Below are positions 52,547 to 62,338 of a stretch of DNA of 64,000 bases, piece by piece. The notes under the pieces were generated by a model. It made no database searches and was not told where the DNA came from. It saw only the letters and a program-made list of their open reading frames with translations. The position numbers were made by a program, and so were the translations under genes. The stretch covers positions 186,001 through 250,000 of the forward strand of contig NZ_LMIA01000010.1 of NCBI RefSeq assembly GCF_001428565.1, read 5' to 3'. Every line of letters begins with the position of its first letter. The stretch's first letter is position 1. The stretch comes from Nocardioides sp. Root190. Its GTDB lineage: Bacteria; Actinomycetota; Actinomycetes; Propionibacteriales; Nocardioidaceae.

Positions 52547-53993
52547 CCCGTGCGGCGTAGTCGGCGAACTGGTCCATCGAGGCGCATCCCGGGGCCAGCA
52601 GCACCGTGTCGCCCACCTGGGCGAGCGTTGCGGCTGCCGCGACGACGCGCCTCATCCGGTCGTCACCGGCCACGACGCCAGTTTCGTCGGTGTCCACGTC
52701 GATCACCGGCACATCGGGAGCGTGTCGCGAAAGCGCGTCGGCGATGATCCCCCGGTCCCGGCCGATCAGCACGACACCGCGGAGCCGGTCCCCCAGCTGG
52801 CGGACCAGGTCGTCGAAGCGTGCACCCTTGGCGAGACCGCCGGCCACCCACACCACCGGGGCGAACGCGGCCAGCGAGGAGGCGGCGGCGTGCGGGTTGG
52901 TGGCCTTGGAGTCGTCGACCCAGGTGATGCCGGCGTGCTCGGCGACCACGGCGATCCGGTGCCCGTCGGGCTGGAAGGCGCGGAGCCCGTCGCGCACCGC
53001 GGACTGGCTGACGCCGTGGGCACGGGCGAGGGCGGCCGCCGCGAGGGCGTTGGCGATGAAGTGGGGCGCGGTCGAGGCGAGGTCCTCGAAGGTACACAGC
53101 TCGGCGGCGCTGGTCGTGCGCTGCTCGATGAACGCGCGGTCGACGAGGATGTCGTCGACGACGCCGACCATGCCGGGCCCGGGGACACCGAGGGTGAACC
53201 CGATGGCGCGGGCGCCCTCGACGACGTCGGCCTCGCGCACCAGCCGCTCGGTCTCCGGGTCGGCGGCGTTGTAGACGCACGCCCGCTCGACGCCCTGGTA
53301 GATCCGGCCCTTGTCGTGGGCGTAGCCGACCATCGGGTCGACCTCGGAGCCGGCCGGTCCGTCGTACCAGTCCAGGTGGTCCTCGGCGACGTTGAGGACC
53401 ACCGCGCTCTCGGCAGCGACCGTGTCGGTGTAGTGGAGCTGGAAGCTCGAGAGCTCGACGGCGATCACGTCGTAGGGCTCCGGGTCCATGACGGCCTCGG
53501 TCAGGGGCAGTCCGACATTGCCGGCCGCGACGCTGCGGAGTCCGGCCGCGCGCAGGATGCTGTCGAGCATCTGCACGGTCGTCGTCTTGCCGTTGGTGCC
53601 GGTGACGCACAACCACGGCGCGGGGTGCTCGGGATCGCGCAACCGCCAGGCGAGCTCGACCTCACCCCAGACCGGGACGCCGCGCTCCCGTGCGGCCAGG
53701 ATGATCGGGGCGTCCGGCCGGAATCCGGGCGAGACGACGAGGACGTCGGTGTCCTCGGGCAGCACGGAGGTCGCGCCCTCGTGGACGTCGATGCGGGCAC
53801 CGAGCACCTCGAGCAGCTCGACGCGCTCGAGGATCTTCGGGTTCACCGACTCGGCGACCGCGTGCACCTCGGCACCGAGGTGGAGCAGGTTGTCGACGGC
53901 GGCGGCACCGCTCGCGCCGAAACCGGCGACGACGGCACGCACGCCCTCCCAGGAGTCCGCGCGACCGAGGTCGCTGGGGTCGGGACGGGTCAC
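52500..53993 (-). CDS. murD: UDP-N-acetylmuramoylalanine--D-glutamate ligase
   Basis: Adds D-glutamate to the stem peptide; 497 residues. AVVAGFGASGAAAVDNLL at the N-terminus, ATP loop VTGTNGKTTTVQML (about residues 130-143), VELSSFQLHY, NVAEDHLDWY and the C-terminal VDDSKATNPHAA with the catalytic Lys. GTG start at 53993, ten bases after mraY. Confidence 0.96.
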   Translation of the reverse strand: MTRPDPSDLGRADSWEGVRAVVAGFGASGAAAVDNLLHLGAEVHAVAESVNPKILERVELLEVLGARIDVHEGATSVLPEDTDVLVVSPGFRPDAPIILAARERGVPVWGEVELAWRLRDPEHPAPWLCVTGTNGKTTTVQMLDSILRAAGLRSVAAGNVGLPLTEAVMDPEPYDVIAVELSSFQLHYTDTVAAESAVVLNVAEDHLDWYDGPAGSEVDPMVGYAHDKGRIYQGVERACVYNAADPETERLVREADVVEGARAIGFTLGVPGPGMVGVVDDILVDRAFIEQRTTSAAELCTFEDLASTAPHFIANALAAAALARAHGVSQSAVRDGLRAFQPDGHRIAVVAEHAGITWVDDSKATNPHAAASSLAAFAPVVWVAGGLAKGARFDDLVRQLGDRLRGVVLIGRDRGIIADALSRHAPDVPVIDVDTDETGVVAGDDRMRRVVAAAATLAQVGDTVLLAPGCASMDQFADYAARGDAFAAAVTGYVEEH

Positions 53994-54003
53994 GGCAGGG
54001 TCC

Positions 54004-55074
54004 TCACAGCCTCGAGACCCACTCCGCGTAGAACACGCCGAGACCGGTCGCGACGAAGAGACCGGTGATGATCCAGAACCGGATGACCACGGTGACCTGT
54101 TCCCATCCGAGCATCTCGAAGTGGTGGTGGATGGGGGCCATCCGGAAGATCCGCTTGCCCTTGGTGAGCTTGAAGAAGCCGACCTGCATCATCACCGAGA
54201 CCGTCTCGAGGACGAACAGGCCGCCGAGGATGACGAGCAGCAGCTCGGTGCGGGTCAGGATCGCGAAGCCGGCCAGCGCGCTGCCGAGCGCGAGCGAGCC
54301 GGTGTCGCCCATGAAGATCTTGGCCGGGGACGCGTTCCACCACAGGAAGCCGAAGCAGGCTCCGGTGATCGCGGCACCGATGATGGCCAGGTCGAGCGGG
54401 TCGCGGACGTTGTAACAGGTGGCGCTCGGCTCGTCCTGGCAGAACTGGTTGTTCTGCCAGATGTTCACCAGCGTGTAGGCACCGAAGACCATCACCGACG
54501 CGCCGGCGGCCAGCCCGTCGAGTCCGTCGGTCAGGTTGACGGCGTTGCTGAAACCGGCCACGAAGAGCCAGATCAGCAGCAGCGCGAGGATCGTGGGCAG
54601 CACGAACCAGTCGAGCTCACGGAGGAACGAGACCTTCTCGCTCGCCGGCGTACGACCGTTCTCGTCCTCGAGCCACGGCGAGAGCGCCAGCCAGCCGAAG
54701 ACGAGGGCGATGATCGTCTGCCCCGCCATCTTGGCCTTGCTCCGCAGGCCGAGGCTGCGTTGCTTGGAGATCTTGATGAAGTCGTCGAGGAACCCGACCA
54801 GGCCCATCCCGACGAAGAGGAACAGCAGGAGCAGCGCCGAGGCGCTCGGCGTGGTGAGCGTGATCAGCTTCGCGGCGAAGTAGCCGATGACCGCGGCGAG
54901 GATGATCACCACGCCGCCCATCGTCGGCGTGCCGCGCTTGGTGTGGTGGCTCGTGGGTCCGTCGTCGCGGATCTCCTGGCCGTAGCCCCACTGCGTGAAC
55001 AGGTTGATGACCACGCGGGTGCCGAGCAGCGAGATCAGCAGCGCGATGCCCCCACCGAGCAGGATCGCTCTCAC
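54004..55074 (-). CDS. mraY: Phospho-N-acetylmuramoyl-pentapeptide transferase
   Basis: Ten-helix enzyme that makes lipid I; 356 residues. Family motifs: SHHTKRGTPTMGG (about residues 45-57), the Asp-rich GFLDDFIKI, NAVNLTDGLDGLA, IFMGDTGSLALG and APIHHHFE. The GTG at 55074 overlaps the murF stop by four bases and gives the usual length, so the 12-residue longer reading was rejected. Confidence 0.96.
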   Translation of the reverse strand: MRAILLGGGIALLISLLGTRVVINLFTQWGYGQEIRDDGPTSHHTKRGTPTMGGVVIILAAVIGYFAAKLITLTTPSASALLLLFLFVGMGLVGFLDDFIKISKQRSLGLRSKAKMAGQTIIALVFGWLALSPWLEDENGRTPASEKVSFLRELDWFVLPTILALLLIWLFVAGFSNAVNLTDGLDGLAAGASVMVFGAYTLVNIWQNNQFCQDEPSATCYNVRDPLDLAIIGAAITGACFGFLWWNASPAKIFMGDTGSLALGSALAGFAILTRTELLLVILGGLFVLETVSVMMQVGFFKLTKGKRIFRMAPIHHHFEMLGWEQVTVVIRFWIITGLFVATGLGVFYAEWVSRL

Positions 55075-56432
55075 GGCGTCGTCTCCTCCAGCAACTGGTC
55101 CACCACCCATTCCAAGGCGACGCCCCGCGACGCCTTGACGAGGACGACGTCCTCCGGTCCGGCATTCTGCCGCACCCAGGCCGCGGCTTCCTCCCGCCCC
55201 GCCGTGACGATCACCTCACCGACCCCGGAACCGGCACCCTCGGCGATCCCGCGGGCAGCCTCACCGACGACCACGAGGACGTCGACAGCCATCCGGGCGG
55301 CCTCAGCGCCGACGGCGCGGTGACCGGCATCGTGCTCGGAACCGAGCTCCTTCATCTCCCCCAGGACGGCGAGGGTACGACGCGAGCCGCTCGTCCCGAT
55401 CGAACGGAGCGCCTCGAGAGCGGCCCTCATCGAGTCGGGGTTGGCGTTGTAGGTGTCGTTGATCACGACGAGCCCGTCGGCGCGTTCGGCGAGCTCCATG
55501 CGCCACCGCGAGGCCGACGCGGCGCCCGCGAGCGCCGACGCCACCTCGGGCAGGGAGAAGCCCGCGGCGATGGCCATCGCGGCGGCGGCCGCGGCGTTCT
55601 GGACCTGATGGGCTCCGGACTGGAGGAGCTGGACCTCGCTGGAGGCGCCGTCGTGCTCCAGCACGAAGGCGGGCCGTCCGAGGGCGTCGAGGCGCACCGA
55701 GTGCCAGGTCACGTCGCCGGCCTCGCCGAAGGTGATCACTCGCGCGCCGGTGCGAGGCGCCATCGCGGCGACGAGCGGGTCGTCGGCGTTGAGCACCGCC
55801 GCGCCGCCCGCCGGCAGCGACTCGACGATCTCGCCCTTGGCCCGCGCGATCTGGTCGCGACCACCGAACTCACCGACGTGGGCAGTGCCGACGTTGAGCA
55901 CCGCCGCGATCCCGGGGGGCGCGATGGAGCAGAGGTAGTCGATGTGACCGACGCCGCGGGCACCCATCTCGACCACCAGGTGAGTGGTGTCCGTCCCGGC
56001 GCGCAGCACGGTGAGCGGCACACCGAGCTCGTTGTTGTTGTTGGCAGCGGTCGCCACGACGGTGTCGCCGGGCGTGAGCGCCCCCAGCACCGCAGCGAGG
56101 TAGTCCTTCGTTCCGGTCTTGCCCTGCGAGCCGGTCATCGCCAGGACGGTCGCACCGAGCCGGTCCAGCACGTGTCGGGCCAGCGTGCCGAGTGCCACGA
56201 CCGGGTCGGTCACGACGACCGTGGGTGCGCCGGTCGGACGACTCCCGAGCACGGCATGTGCCCCGTCGGCGTACTCATGGCCGTCGGTGCGCTCCCCCAC
56301 GATCGCGACGAAGAGTCCACCGGGCACGGGAAGGCGGCTGTCGACGTAGGCGTGCCCGGTGACCAGGACGTCCTCGCCGTGCACCACGCCACCGACGGCA
56401 GCTGCGATCTCGGAGAGCCGCAGCGGGATCAT
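55071..56432 (-). CDS. murF: UDP-MurNAc-tripeptide--D-Ala-D-Ala ligase
   Basis: Completes the pentapeptide precursor; 453 residues. VDSRLPVPGGLFVAI, ATP loop MTGSQGKTGTKDYL, AANNNNELGVPLTVL, VEMGARGVGHI, NVGTAHVGEFGG and INDTYNANPDSM are all present. The ATG at 56432 overlaps the murE stop by four bases. Confidence 0.96.
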   Translation of the reverse strand: MIPLRLSEIAAAVGGVVHGEDVLVTGHAYVDSRLPVPGGLFVAIVGERTDGHEYADGAHAVLGSRPTGAPTVVVTDPVVALGTLARHVLDRLGATVLAMTGSQGKTGTKDYLAAVLGALTPGDTVVATAANNNNELGVPLTVLRAGTDTTHLVVEMGARGVGHIDYLCSIAPPGIAAVLNVGTAHVGEFGGRDQIARAKGEIVESLPAGGAAVLNADDPLVAAMAPRTGARVITFGEAGDVTWHSVRLDALGRPAFVLEHDGASSEVQLLQSGAHQVQNAAAAAAMAIAAGFSLPEVASALAGAASASRWRMELAERADGLVVINDTYNANPDSMRAALEALRSIGTSGSRRTLAVLGEMKELGSEHDAGHRAVGAEAARMAVDVLVVVGEAARGIAEGAGSGVGEVIVTAGREEAAAWVRQNAGPEDVVLVKASRGVALEWVVDQLLEETTP

Positions 56433-57937
56433 CGACGGTCCCCGGGGTGCTCGCGCAGGACCTCGCGCACCACCTCGCGGTCGTCGAACGGATGCACCAC
56501 GCCGGCGACCTCCTGTCCCGTCTCGTGTCCCTTGCCTGCCACCACGATCACATCACCCGGCCGGGCACGCCCGATCACCGCATCGATCGCCGACCGGCGG
56601 TCCCCGATCTCCTCGACCGTGGCAGGGCCGAGCGCTCCCGCCAGGACCTCGGCCCGGATCGTGGCCGGGTCCTCGGAGCGCGGGTTGTCGTCGGTGACCA
56701 CCACGACGTCGGCCAGCCGGGCGGCGATCTCGCCCATCACCGGGCGCTTGCCGCGGTCCCGGTCGCCGCCCGCGCCGAGCACGATGACGAGCCGGCCGCG
56801 GGTGACCGGGCGCAGGGTGCGCAGCACCGCCTCGACGGCGTCGGGCTTGTGGGCGTAGTCGACGACCACGGTCAGGTCGCGGCCGGTGGGGATCCGCTCC
56901 AGCCGGCCCGGCACTCCTCCGCTGGCCGCGATCCCGTCGGCGACGGCCTGCGGGTCGAAGCCCGCCTCGGCGGCCGAGGCGATCGCCGCGAGGGCGTTGG
57001 CGACGTTGAAGTCCCCCGGCAGGAGTACGGCGCCCGCGACCCGGACCCCGTCGGGCCCGTGCACGGTGAAGCGTGAGCCCTCCGGACCCAGCTCGACGTC
57101 GGTCACCGACCAGTCGGCGGGCCGGGACACCGCGTAGGTGCGGACCGGGATCCTCGCCTCGGTGACGAGTCGGCGCCCGTGCTCGTCGTCGATGCAGACC
57201 AGGCCCGCTGCGGCGTGCTCCGGTGTGAACAGCATCGCCTTGGCGCGGAAGTAGTCCTCCAGGTCGGCATGGAAGTCGAGGTGGTCGCGGCCCAGGTTGG
57301 TGAAGACGGCGACGTCGAAGCGGACACCGTCGACCCGGCCCATGACGAGTGCGTGGCTGGAGACCTCCATGGCGCATGCCGTGACGTCCACCTCGCGCAT
57401 CCGGGCGAAGAGGGCGTGCAGGTCCGGCGCCTCCGGCGTCGTCAGTGACGTCTTGACCTCTGCACCGGCGATCCGGGTGCCGACCGTGCCGATGGCAGCG
57501 CTGCGGACCCCGGCCGCGAGCAGGCCCCCGTCGAGGAGGCGGGTCACGGTGGTCTTGCCCTGGGTCCCGGTGACGCCGACCGTGCGCAGGGCCTCGGCCG
57601 GACGGCCGTAGACCAGGGCCGCGGCCGTGCCGAGGACCTTGCGCGGGTCCTCGACGACCAGGACGGGCAGGCCCGACCCGCTCGCGTCGGCGTGCCCGGA
57701 GGGATCGGTGAGCACCGCCACCGCACCGGCGTCGGCCGCCTGCTGGGTGAACCTCGCGCCGTGCACGCGGGCACCGGGCAGCGCGGCGTAGAGGTCGCCG
57801 GGCTGCACCCGGCGGGAGTCGAGGGTCGCCCCCAGCACCTGCACCCCGGGGAAGGAGCCCTCCGCACCGATCAGGCCCGCGACATCGTCCAGGGGCGTCG
57901 ACGGCGGGTGGGCGGGGCGCGTCGTGTCGCTCACCAC
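56429..57937 (-). CDS. murE: UDP-MurNAc-dipeptide--diaminopimelate ligase
   Basis: Adds the third residue of the stem peptide; 502 residues. ATP loop GVTGTQGKTTVTRLL, LTTPEAPDLHALF, MEVSSHALVMGR and NLGRDHLDFHADLEDY. The specificity motif DNPRSEDP indicates diaminopimelate in place of lysine; whether LL- or meso-DAP cannot be told. GTG start at 57937, with a second GTG one codon later, seven bases after the ftsI stop. Confidence 0.95.
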   Translation of the reverse strand: MVSDTTRPAHPPSTPLDDVAGLIGAEGSFPGVQVLGATLDSRRVQPGDLYAALPGARVHGARFTQQAADAGAVAVLTDPSGHADASGSGLPVLVVEDPRKVLGTAAALVYGRPAEALRTVGVTGTQGKTTVTRLLDGGLLAAGVRSAAIGTVGTRIAGAEVKTSLTTPEAPDLHALFARMREVDVTACAMEVSSHALVMGRVDGVRFDVAVFTNLGRDHLDFHADLEDYFRAKAMLFTPEHAAAGLVCIDDEHGRRLVTEARIPVRTYAVSRPADWSVTDVELGPEGSRFTVHGPDGVRVAGAVLLPGDFNVANALAAIASAAEAGFDPQAVADGIAASGGVPGRLERIPTGRDLTVVVDYAHKPDAVEAVLRTLRPVTRGRLVIVLGAGGDRDRGKRPVMGEIAARLADVVVVTDDNPRSEDPATIRAEVLAGALGPATVEEIGDRRSAIDAVIGRARPGDVIVVAGKGHETGQEVAGVVHPFDDREVVREVLREHPGDRR

Positions 57938-57944
57938 GCCCGGG

Positions 57945-59756
57945 TCACCACTCGACCGGTGTCTGGTTGGGCTTCGCGCCCGTGGGCGGGACGCCGTAGC
58001 GCCGCAGGGTGAAGCTCATCAGCCGGGAGAACGCCGGTCCGCCGACGCTGCCGCCACCGGCACCTGCCCGCGGACTGTGCACCAGCACGTAGATCGTGAA
58101 CCGCGGGTCGTCGGCAGGAGCGAAGCCGGCGAACGACACGGTCGTGCTGCCGTCGTACCCGCCGTCCTCGCCCACCCGCTGCGCGGTTCCGGTCTTGCCG
58201 GCAACGCGGTAGCCGGGCACCGCGGCGCCCGGAGCGACGCCGGCCTCGGGGTCGATCACCCGCTCCATCATGAGCATCGTCTCGCGCGCCGCGTCGGCAC
58301 TGATGACGCGACGACTGGTGGCGACCTCGCTGCCGATGGCCTTGCCCTCGTCGGTGGTGGCGCTGCCCTGGATGAGGGTGGGGTCGATCCGCACGCCGCC
58401 GTTGGCGATGGTGTTGACCGCGCTGACCATCTGGATCGCGTTGACCGAGAGCGACTGGCCGAAGGCGATGCGGTCGCCGACCTGCGAGGTCCAGGCGGCG
58501 CCCTGCGGCAGCAGTCCCTTGGTCTCGCCGCCGAGGCCGATGTCGGTGCGCTGGCCCAGGCCGAACGCGGTGAGGTACTTGCGCAGCTGGCCCCGCTTGA
58601 ACTGGTCCGCGGCGAGCACCGTGCCGACATTGGACGACTTCGCCAGCACGCCGGCGAGGGTCAGGCGCAGCATGCCGTGGTCCCAGTAGTCGCCGATCGG
58701 GCGGTCCTGGCGGTTGAGCTGACCGGGGACGCGGAACTTCTGCTCCTTGAACGCCAGGCCCGCGTCGACCAGCGAGCTCACGGTGAGCACCTTCTCCACC
58801 GAGCCGGGCTCGTAGACGTCGGTCAGTGCCGAGGACTTGTACAGCTCGTCGGAGAACTCGTACGGCGTCGACACGTCGTAGGTCGGATAGTCGGCCAGCG
58901 CGAGCAGCTGGCCCGTGCGGCTGTCCATGATCACGGCGATGCCGGACTTGCCCCCCGCGCGCTGGACGGTCTGCTGCAGCACCCGCTGCGTGTAGAACTG
59001 CAGGTCCCGGTCGATCGTGGTGCGCAGGACGCGGCCGTCCACCGCCGGGGTGACGGTGTTGTCACCGAGCGGGATCTGGTTGCCGGCACCGACCTCGTAG
59101 CGGGCCTCGCCGTCCTTGCCGGACAGGTAGGTGTTGAAGGAGTCCTCGAGACCGGCGAGGGCCTGCGCCGAGCCGTCGTCCTTGGGCGTGCCGAGGAACC
59201 CGATCAGGTTGGCCGCGGTGTCGTCGTTGGGATAGATCCGCAACGGGTCGCGCTCGGTCATCAGGCCCGCGAACGGTCGCCCGTCCTTGTCCTTGAACTT
59301 CTCGGCGACGTCCGCCACGACCTTCTCGGCCTTGCTGGCCGGGACCTGGCGGGCGACGTACTGGAACCGGCTGCCCTCGGTGCGCAGCCGCTCCAGGGTG
59401 TCGATGTAGTCGACGCCGAGGCGCTGGGACAGGATCCCTGCCAGCTCGGGCGCCACCTTCGACGTCACCGCGGGGTCCGCGATGATCATCCGTCCGTCGA
59501 CCGTCTCGGCCAGCGCCTCACCGTTGCGGTCGAGGATCTCGCCACGGGTGGCGGGCAGGACCACGATCTCCGAGCCCTCGGCGGCCGCCATCTCGGCGTA
59601 CGACGACGGGTCGATGCCCTGCAGCTGGATCAGCCGTCCGGCGAACACCGACAGGACGATCGCGATCAGCAGCAGTCCCACCTGCATGCGCAGCTGCGGA
59701 GACCCCCGGCGTCGTGAGCCGGGGCGGCGGGTGCGGAGGGGATGGGGTCGACTCAA
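57945..59756 (-). CDS. ftsI: Division-specific penicillin-binding protein (FtsI/PBP3)
   Basis: Class B transpeptidase that crosslinks septal peptidoglycan with FtsW; 603 residues. One N-terminal membrane helix (VGLLLIAIVLSVFAGRLIQL), a dimerisation domain (RGEILDRNGEALAE), and the active-site motifs SVEK (about residue 316), SSN (about 372) and KTGTAQ (about 519). The start is a TTG at 59756 with AGGA eight bases before it; the next in-frame ATG would cut into the membrane helix. Confidence 0.94.
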   Translation of the reverse strand: MSRPHPLRTRRPGSRRRGSPQLRMQVGLLLIAIVLSVFAGRLIQLQGIDPSSYAEMAAAEGSEIVVLPATRGEILDRNGEALAETVDGRMIIADPAVTSKVAPELAGILSQRLGVDYIDTLERLRTEGSRFQYVARQVPASKAEKVVADVAEKFKDKDGRPFAGLMTERDPLRIYPNDDTAANLIGFLGTPKDDGSAQALAGLEDSFNTYLSGKDGEARYEVGAGNQIPLGDNTVTPAVDGRVLRTTIDRDLQFYTQRVLQQTVQRAGGKSGIAVIMDSRTGQLLALADYPTYDVSTPYEFSDELYKSSALTDVYEPGSVEKVLTVSSLVDAGLAFKEQKFRVPGQLNRQDRPIGDYWDHGMLRLTLAGVLAKSSNVGTVLAADQFKRGQLRKYLTAFGLGQRTDIGLGGETKGLLPQGAAWTSQVGDRIAFGQSLSVNAIQMVSAVNTIANGGVRIDPTLIQGSATTDEGKAIGSEVATSRRVISADAARETMLMMERVIDPEAGVAPGAAVPGYRVAGKTGTAQRVGEDGGYDGSTTVSFAGFAPADDPRFTIYVLVHSPRAGAGGGSVGGPAFSRLMSFTLRRYGVPPTGAKPNQTPVEW

Positions 59757-59820
59757 CGCTCTCGTCCTGATCGCTGACGGGGGTCCGGGCTGCTGGGCTC
59801 CACCAACCTAGGCGGAACGA

Positions 59821-60351
59821 TCACCGATTGCTGGCGGGCGCGCCGTCGGTCCCGGCACCGACCTTGACCTTGACGGTCGGGCGCTGGAGCACGGCCGGCT
59901 TCTGCGGCCCGGGCAGGTGCAGCGGGATGCTGTCGGACGCCGAGGCCGGCGTCGGACGGCCGCTGATCTTGCCGCTGCCGAGGTGCAGGACCCCGGCCGG
60001 GTTCGCCGGGATCACCATCCTGAGCTCCTGCGCGGCCCGCGCGACCCGCTCGGGCTCGCGCAGGGCCTGGATGTCCATCTCCAGTGCCTCCTGCTGGGCA
60101 CCGAGGTCGGTGGCCTGCTGCTCGAGAGCCGTCGCCCGGAAGGACGCCTGCTGCATCGAGGTGTTGAACAGGAGGAGGCCGACCACCCCGGCGAGCAGGA
60201 TGATGCTGACGAAGGTCACGAAGGGAACCCGCGGCGCTCGGGAGCGCCGGGTGCGCGGAACGACCGTGAACCGCGCTCGTTCGAGCGCGGCCTGGGCCAG
60301 ACGCGGTGCGATGGCAGGCAACCGACGGACCTGCGGTGCGGTGCTGCTCAC
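59821..60351 (-). CDS. FtsL-like septum formation protein
   Basis: A 176-residue bitopic protein between rsmH and ftsI, the position of ftsL. A basic N-terminus, one helix ([19 protein letters not shown]), then a short coiled coil with leucine/alanine heptads ([38 protein letters not shown]) and a Pro-rich tail. The family is poorly conserved, so the call rests on topology and position. GTG start overlapping the rsmH stop by four bases. Confidence 0.85.
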   Translation of the reverse strand: MSSTAPQVRRLPAIAPRLAQAALERARFTVVPRTRRSRAPRVPFVTFVSIILLAGVVGLLLFNTSMQQASFRATALEQQATDLGAQQEALEMDIQALREPERVARAAQELRMVIPANPAGVLHLGSGKISGRPTPASASDSIPLHLPGPQKPAVLQRPTVKVKVGAGTDGAPASNR

Positions 60352-61361
60352 GACGTGGCTCCCTTGCCCTTGTGTGTGCGCTTGGACGTGCCCCTGGCGG
60401 AACTGGTGGAACTGATCGATCGGGTGCGCTCGACGGCGCGGAGCCGGACGGAGGCAGCCCGGGGGTTCTCCTCGGTCTCCGCCTCGTTGGCCTGCTCGGA
60501 ACCGCGGGTGACCAGCCGGTACGACGGCTCCGAGCCCTCCGGCAGGAAGGGCAGGTCGTCCGGCACGGTGGAGCGGGTGACGTCGGCGAAGACGCGCTTG
60601 ACCAGGCGGTCCTCGAGCGAGTGGTACGACTCGACGACGACCCGGCCGCCGACATCGATGGCCTCGACCGCGGCCGGCATCGCGCGGCGCAGCACCGCCA
60701 GCTCGTCGTTGACCTCCATGCGCAGGGCCTGGAAGGTCCGCTTGGCAGGGTGGCCACCGGTTCGCCGCGCCGGCGCCGGGATGACGTCGTACAGCAGGGC
60801 CACGAGACGGCCCGAGCTCGCAAAGGGCTCGCTGGCGCGCTCCCGGACGACGGCGTCCGCGATCCGCTTCGCCATCTTCTCCTCGCCGTAGTCACGCAGG
60901 ACCCGGGCGAGGTCGCCGGCGCTGTAGGTGTTGAGGACGTCGGCGGCCGTCGGCCCCCGGCTCCCGTCCATGCGCATGTCGAGCGGCGCATCGACCGAGT
61001 AGGCGAAGCCGCGCTCGGGCAGGTCGAGCTGCATCGAGGAGACGCCGAGGTCGAAGAGCACGGCGGACACGTGATCGAGGCCGAGGTCCTCCATCACGTC
61101 GGGGATCTCGTCGTACACCGCGTGCACGCCCCTGAACCGGTCGCCGTACGACGCCAGCCGCTCGCGGCTCATCGCCAGTGCCTGCTGGTCGCGGTCGACA
61201 CCGATCACGCTCGCCTGCGGGCAGCGCTCGAGGACGGCCTCGCTGTGGCCTCCGAGACCGAGCGTGGCGTCGATCAGGACTGCGCCGGGCCGGTCGAGGG
61301 CGGGCGCCAGAAGGGCGACGACCCGGTCGAGGAGGACGGGGACGTGGCGGGGGCTCGGCAT
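60348..61361 (-). CDS. rsmH: 16S rRNA m4C1402 methyltransferase RsmH (MraW)
   Basis: S-adenosylmethionine-dependent methyltransferase of 337 residues. [13 protein letters not shown] at the start, SAM-binding [52 protein letters not shown] and [13 protein letters not shown]. The C-terminal tail is Ser/Lys-rich. The ATG at 61361 lies seven bases after the small membrane-protein stop. Confidence 0.96.
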   Translation of the reverse strand: MPSPRHVPVLLDRVVALLAPALDRPGAVLIDATLGLGGHSEAVLERCPQASVIGVDRDQQALAMSRERLASYGDRFRGVHAVYDEIPDVMEDLGLDHVSAVLFDLGVSSMQLDLPERGFAYSVDAPLDMRMDGSRGPTAADVLNTYSAGDLARVLRDYGEEKMAKRIADAVVRERASEPFASSGRLVALLYDVIPAPARRTGGHPAKRTFQALRMEVNDELAVLRRAMPAAVEAIDVGGRVVVESYHSLEDRLVKRVFADVTRSTVPDDLPFLPEGSEPSYRLVTRGSEQANEAETEENPRAASVRLRAVERTRSISSTSSARGTSKRTHKGKGATS

Positions 61362-61368
61362 GATCGGT

Positions 61369-61545
61369 TCAGCGCCCCGATGATCCGGAGGCGAGGTGGG
61401 TCACGATCAGCAGGACCACGCAGGCCACGGAGACCGCGGCAGAGAACGCCATCAGGGCCAGCGCGTCGCGCGCCTGCTCCCGGACCCGCGGCTGCGGGGA
61501 ACGCTCACCGGACAGCTCCGGTGCGTGCGTCCGCATCACGCTCAT
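61369..61545 (-). CDS. Small single-helix membrane protein between mraZ and rsmH (58 aa)
   Basis: I do not recognise a family. The reading [15 protein letters not shown] starts a 30-residue polar N-terminus, followed by one hydrophobic helix ([19 protein letters not shown], about residues 33-51) and a short tail. It reads in the same direction as rsmH with a seven-base gap, which is operon spacing. Length and topology resemble small division-cluster membrane proteins. The ribosome binding site is weak (GAAGGG about ten bases before the ATG). Confidence 0.7.
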   Translation of the reverse strand: MSVMRTHAPELSGERSPQPRVREQARDALALMAFSAAVSVACVVLLIVTHLASGSSGR

Positions 61546-61876
61546 GGCTTCGACCCTTCGACCCTGGTCCGGTGGACCCGTGAACTCATTGGAACTGGCT
61601 GGAACTGGCTGGAATTGCTGGACTGCTGAAATCGTTCGGATCCGCAGAGCCAGGTCCCTGCCCGCTCCCGTGCCCGTGTGTTCGAGTGTCGTCTGGTGCC
61701 GGGGAAGTGCCCCAGATGACCGGGTGACCCCCGAGGTCGTGGTGAGCGCCTGGTGCCGGGGAAGTGCGCCAGGAGGTCGTGACCTCGGGGTGTCGGGAGC
61801 GGGAGCGGGCTGAGACCTCGTCCTGCGGATCCGCTGTTGTGTTGTCAGTGGTGGTGCTGCCGGGCGGGCCGGTGGA
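61546..61876. other. 331-base non-coding spacer between mraZ and the rsmH transcript, rich in repeats
   Basis: No believable gene. It contains a 10-base unit GGAACTGGCT repeated twice and a third degenerate copy (61591-61620); an 18-base direct repeat (61693-61710 and 61750-61767); and ten-base inverted arms CCCCGAGGTC/GACCTCGGGG at 61729-61738 and 61781-61790 enclosing the second copy. The latter could end the mraZ transcript. No consensus promoter was found for rsmH. Confidence 0.55.
61729..61790 (-). terminator. Large hairpin downstream of mraZ
   Basis: Perfect ten-base outer arms with an inner imperfect stem built from CTGGTGC and GCGCCAG. It lies 87 bases beyond the mraZ stop. It may terminate or attenuate transcription into rsmH, but it has no T-run. 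Confidence 0.45.
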
Positions 61877-62299
61877 TCAGTCGTCGTCCTCGTCGAGGTC
61901 GGCGAACTCCTCCAGCGCCTCGGCCTGGAACTCGCGCCATGCGGTCGGGTTCCAGATCTCCAGCCGGTCCCTGACCCCGATCACGACGACGTCGCGCTCG
62001 AGGCCTGCGTAGTCCCGGAGGTGGGCCGGGATACCGATCCGGCCCTGCTTGTCAGGGGTGCTCTCGTCGCCGCCGGCGAAGAGGACCCGGGCGTAGCGCC
62101 TGGCGGCGCGGTTGGTCATCGGCCGGGCGGATGCCCGCTCGGCCTCGTCGGCGAAGACATCGCTCGGCCACACGACGAGGCACTTGTCCTGTCCCTGTGT
62201 GACCACGAGGCCCTCCGCCAATCGATCCCTGAACTTCGCCGGGAGGAAGAGACGGCCCTTCTCGTCGAGCTTCGGGGTGTAGGTGCCCATGAAGAGCAT
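61877..62299 (-). CDS. mraZ: Transcriptional regulator MraZ
   Basis: A 140-residue regulator at the head of the division and cell wall cluster, made of two AbrB-like halves: MGTYTPKLDEKGRLFLPAKFRDRL (residues 4-27) and DKQGRIGIPAHLRDYAGL (about 83-100), each with the DxxGRxxxP signature. The C-terminus is acidic. MraZ forms rings and binds repeated GTGG-type boxes before its own gene; five such boxes lie upstream. Start ATG at 62299, with GGGGGTGG four bases before it; the second ATG (62290) is possible. Confidence 0.96.
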   Translation of the reverse strand: MLFMGTYTPKLDEKGRLFLPAKFRDRLAEGLVVTQGQDKCLVVWPSDVFADEAERASARPMTNRAARRYARVLFAGGDESTPDKQGRIGIPAHLRDYAGLERDVVVIGVRDRLEIWNPTAWREFQAEALEEFADLDEDDD

Positions 62300-62338
62300 C
62301 GGGCCACCCCCAGCTGTCCCACCGGACTCCGTCTTCCT

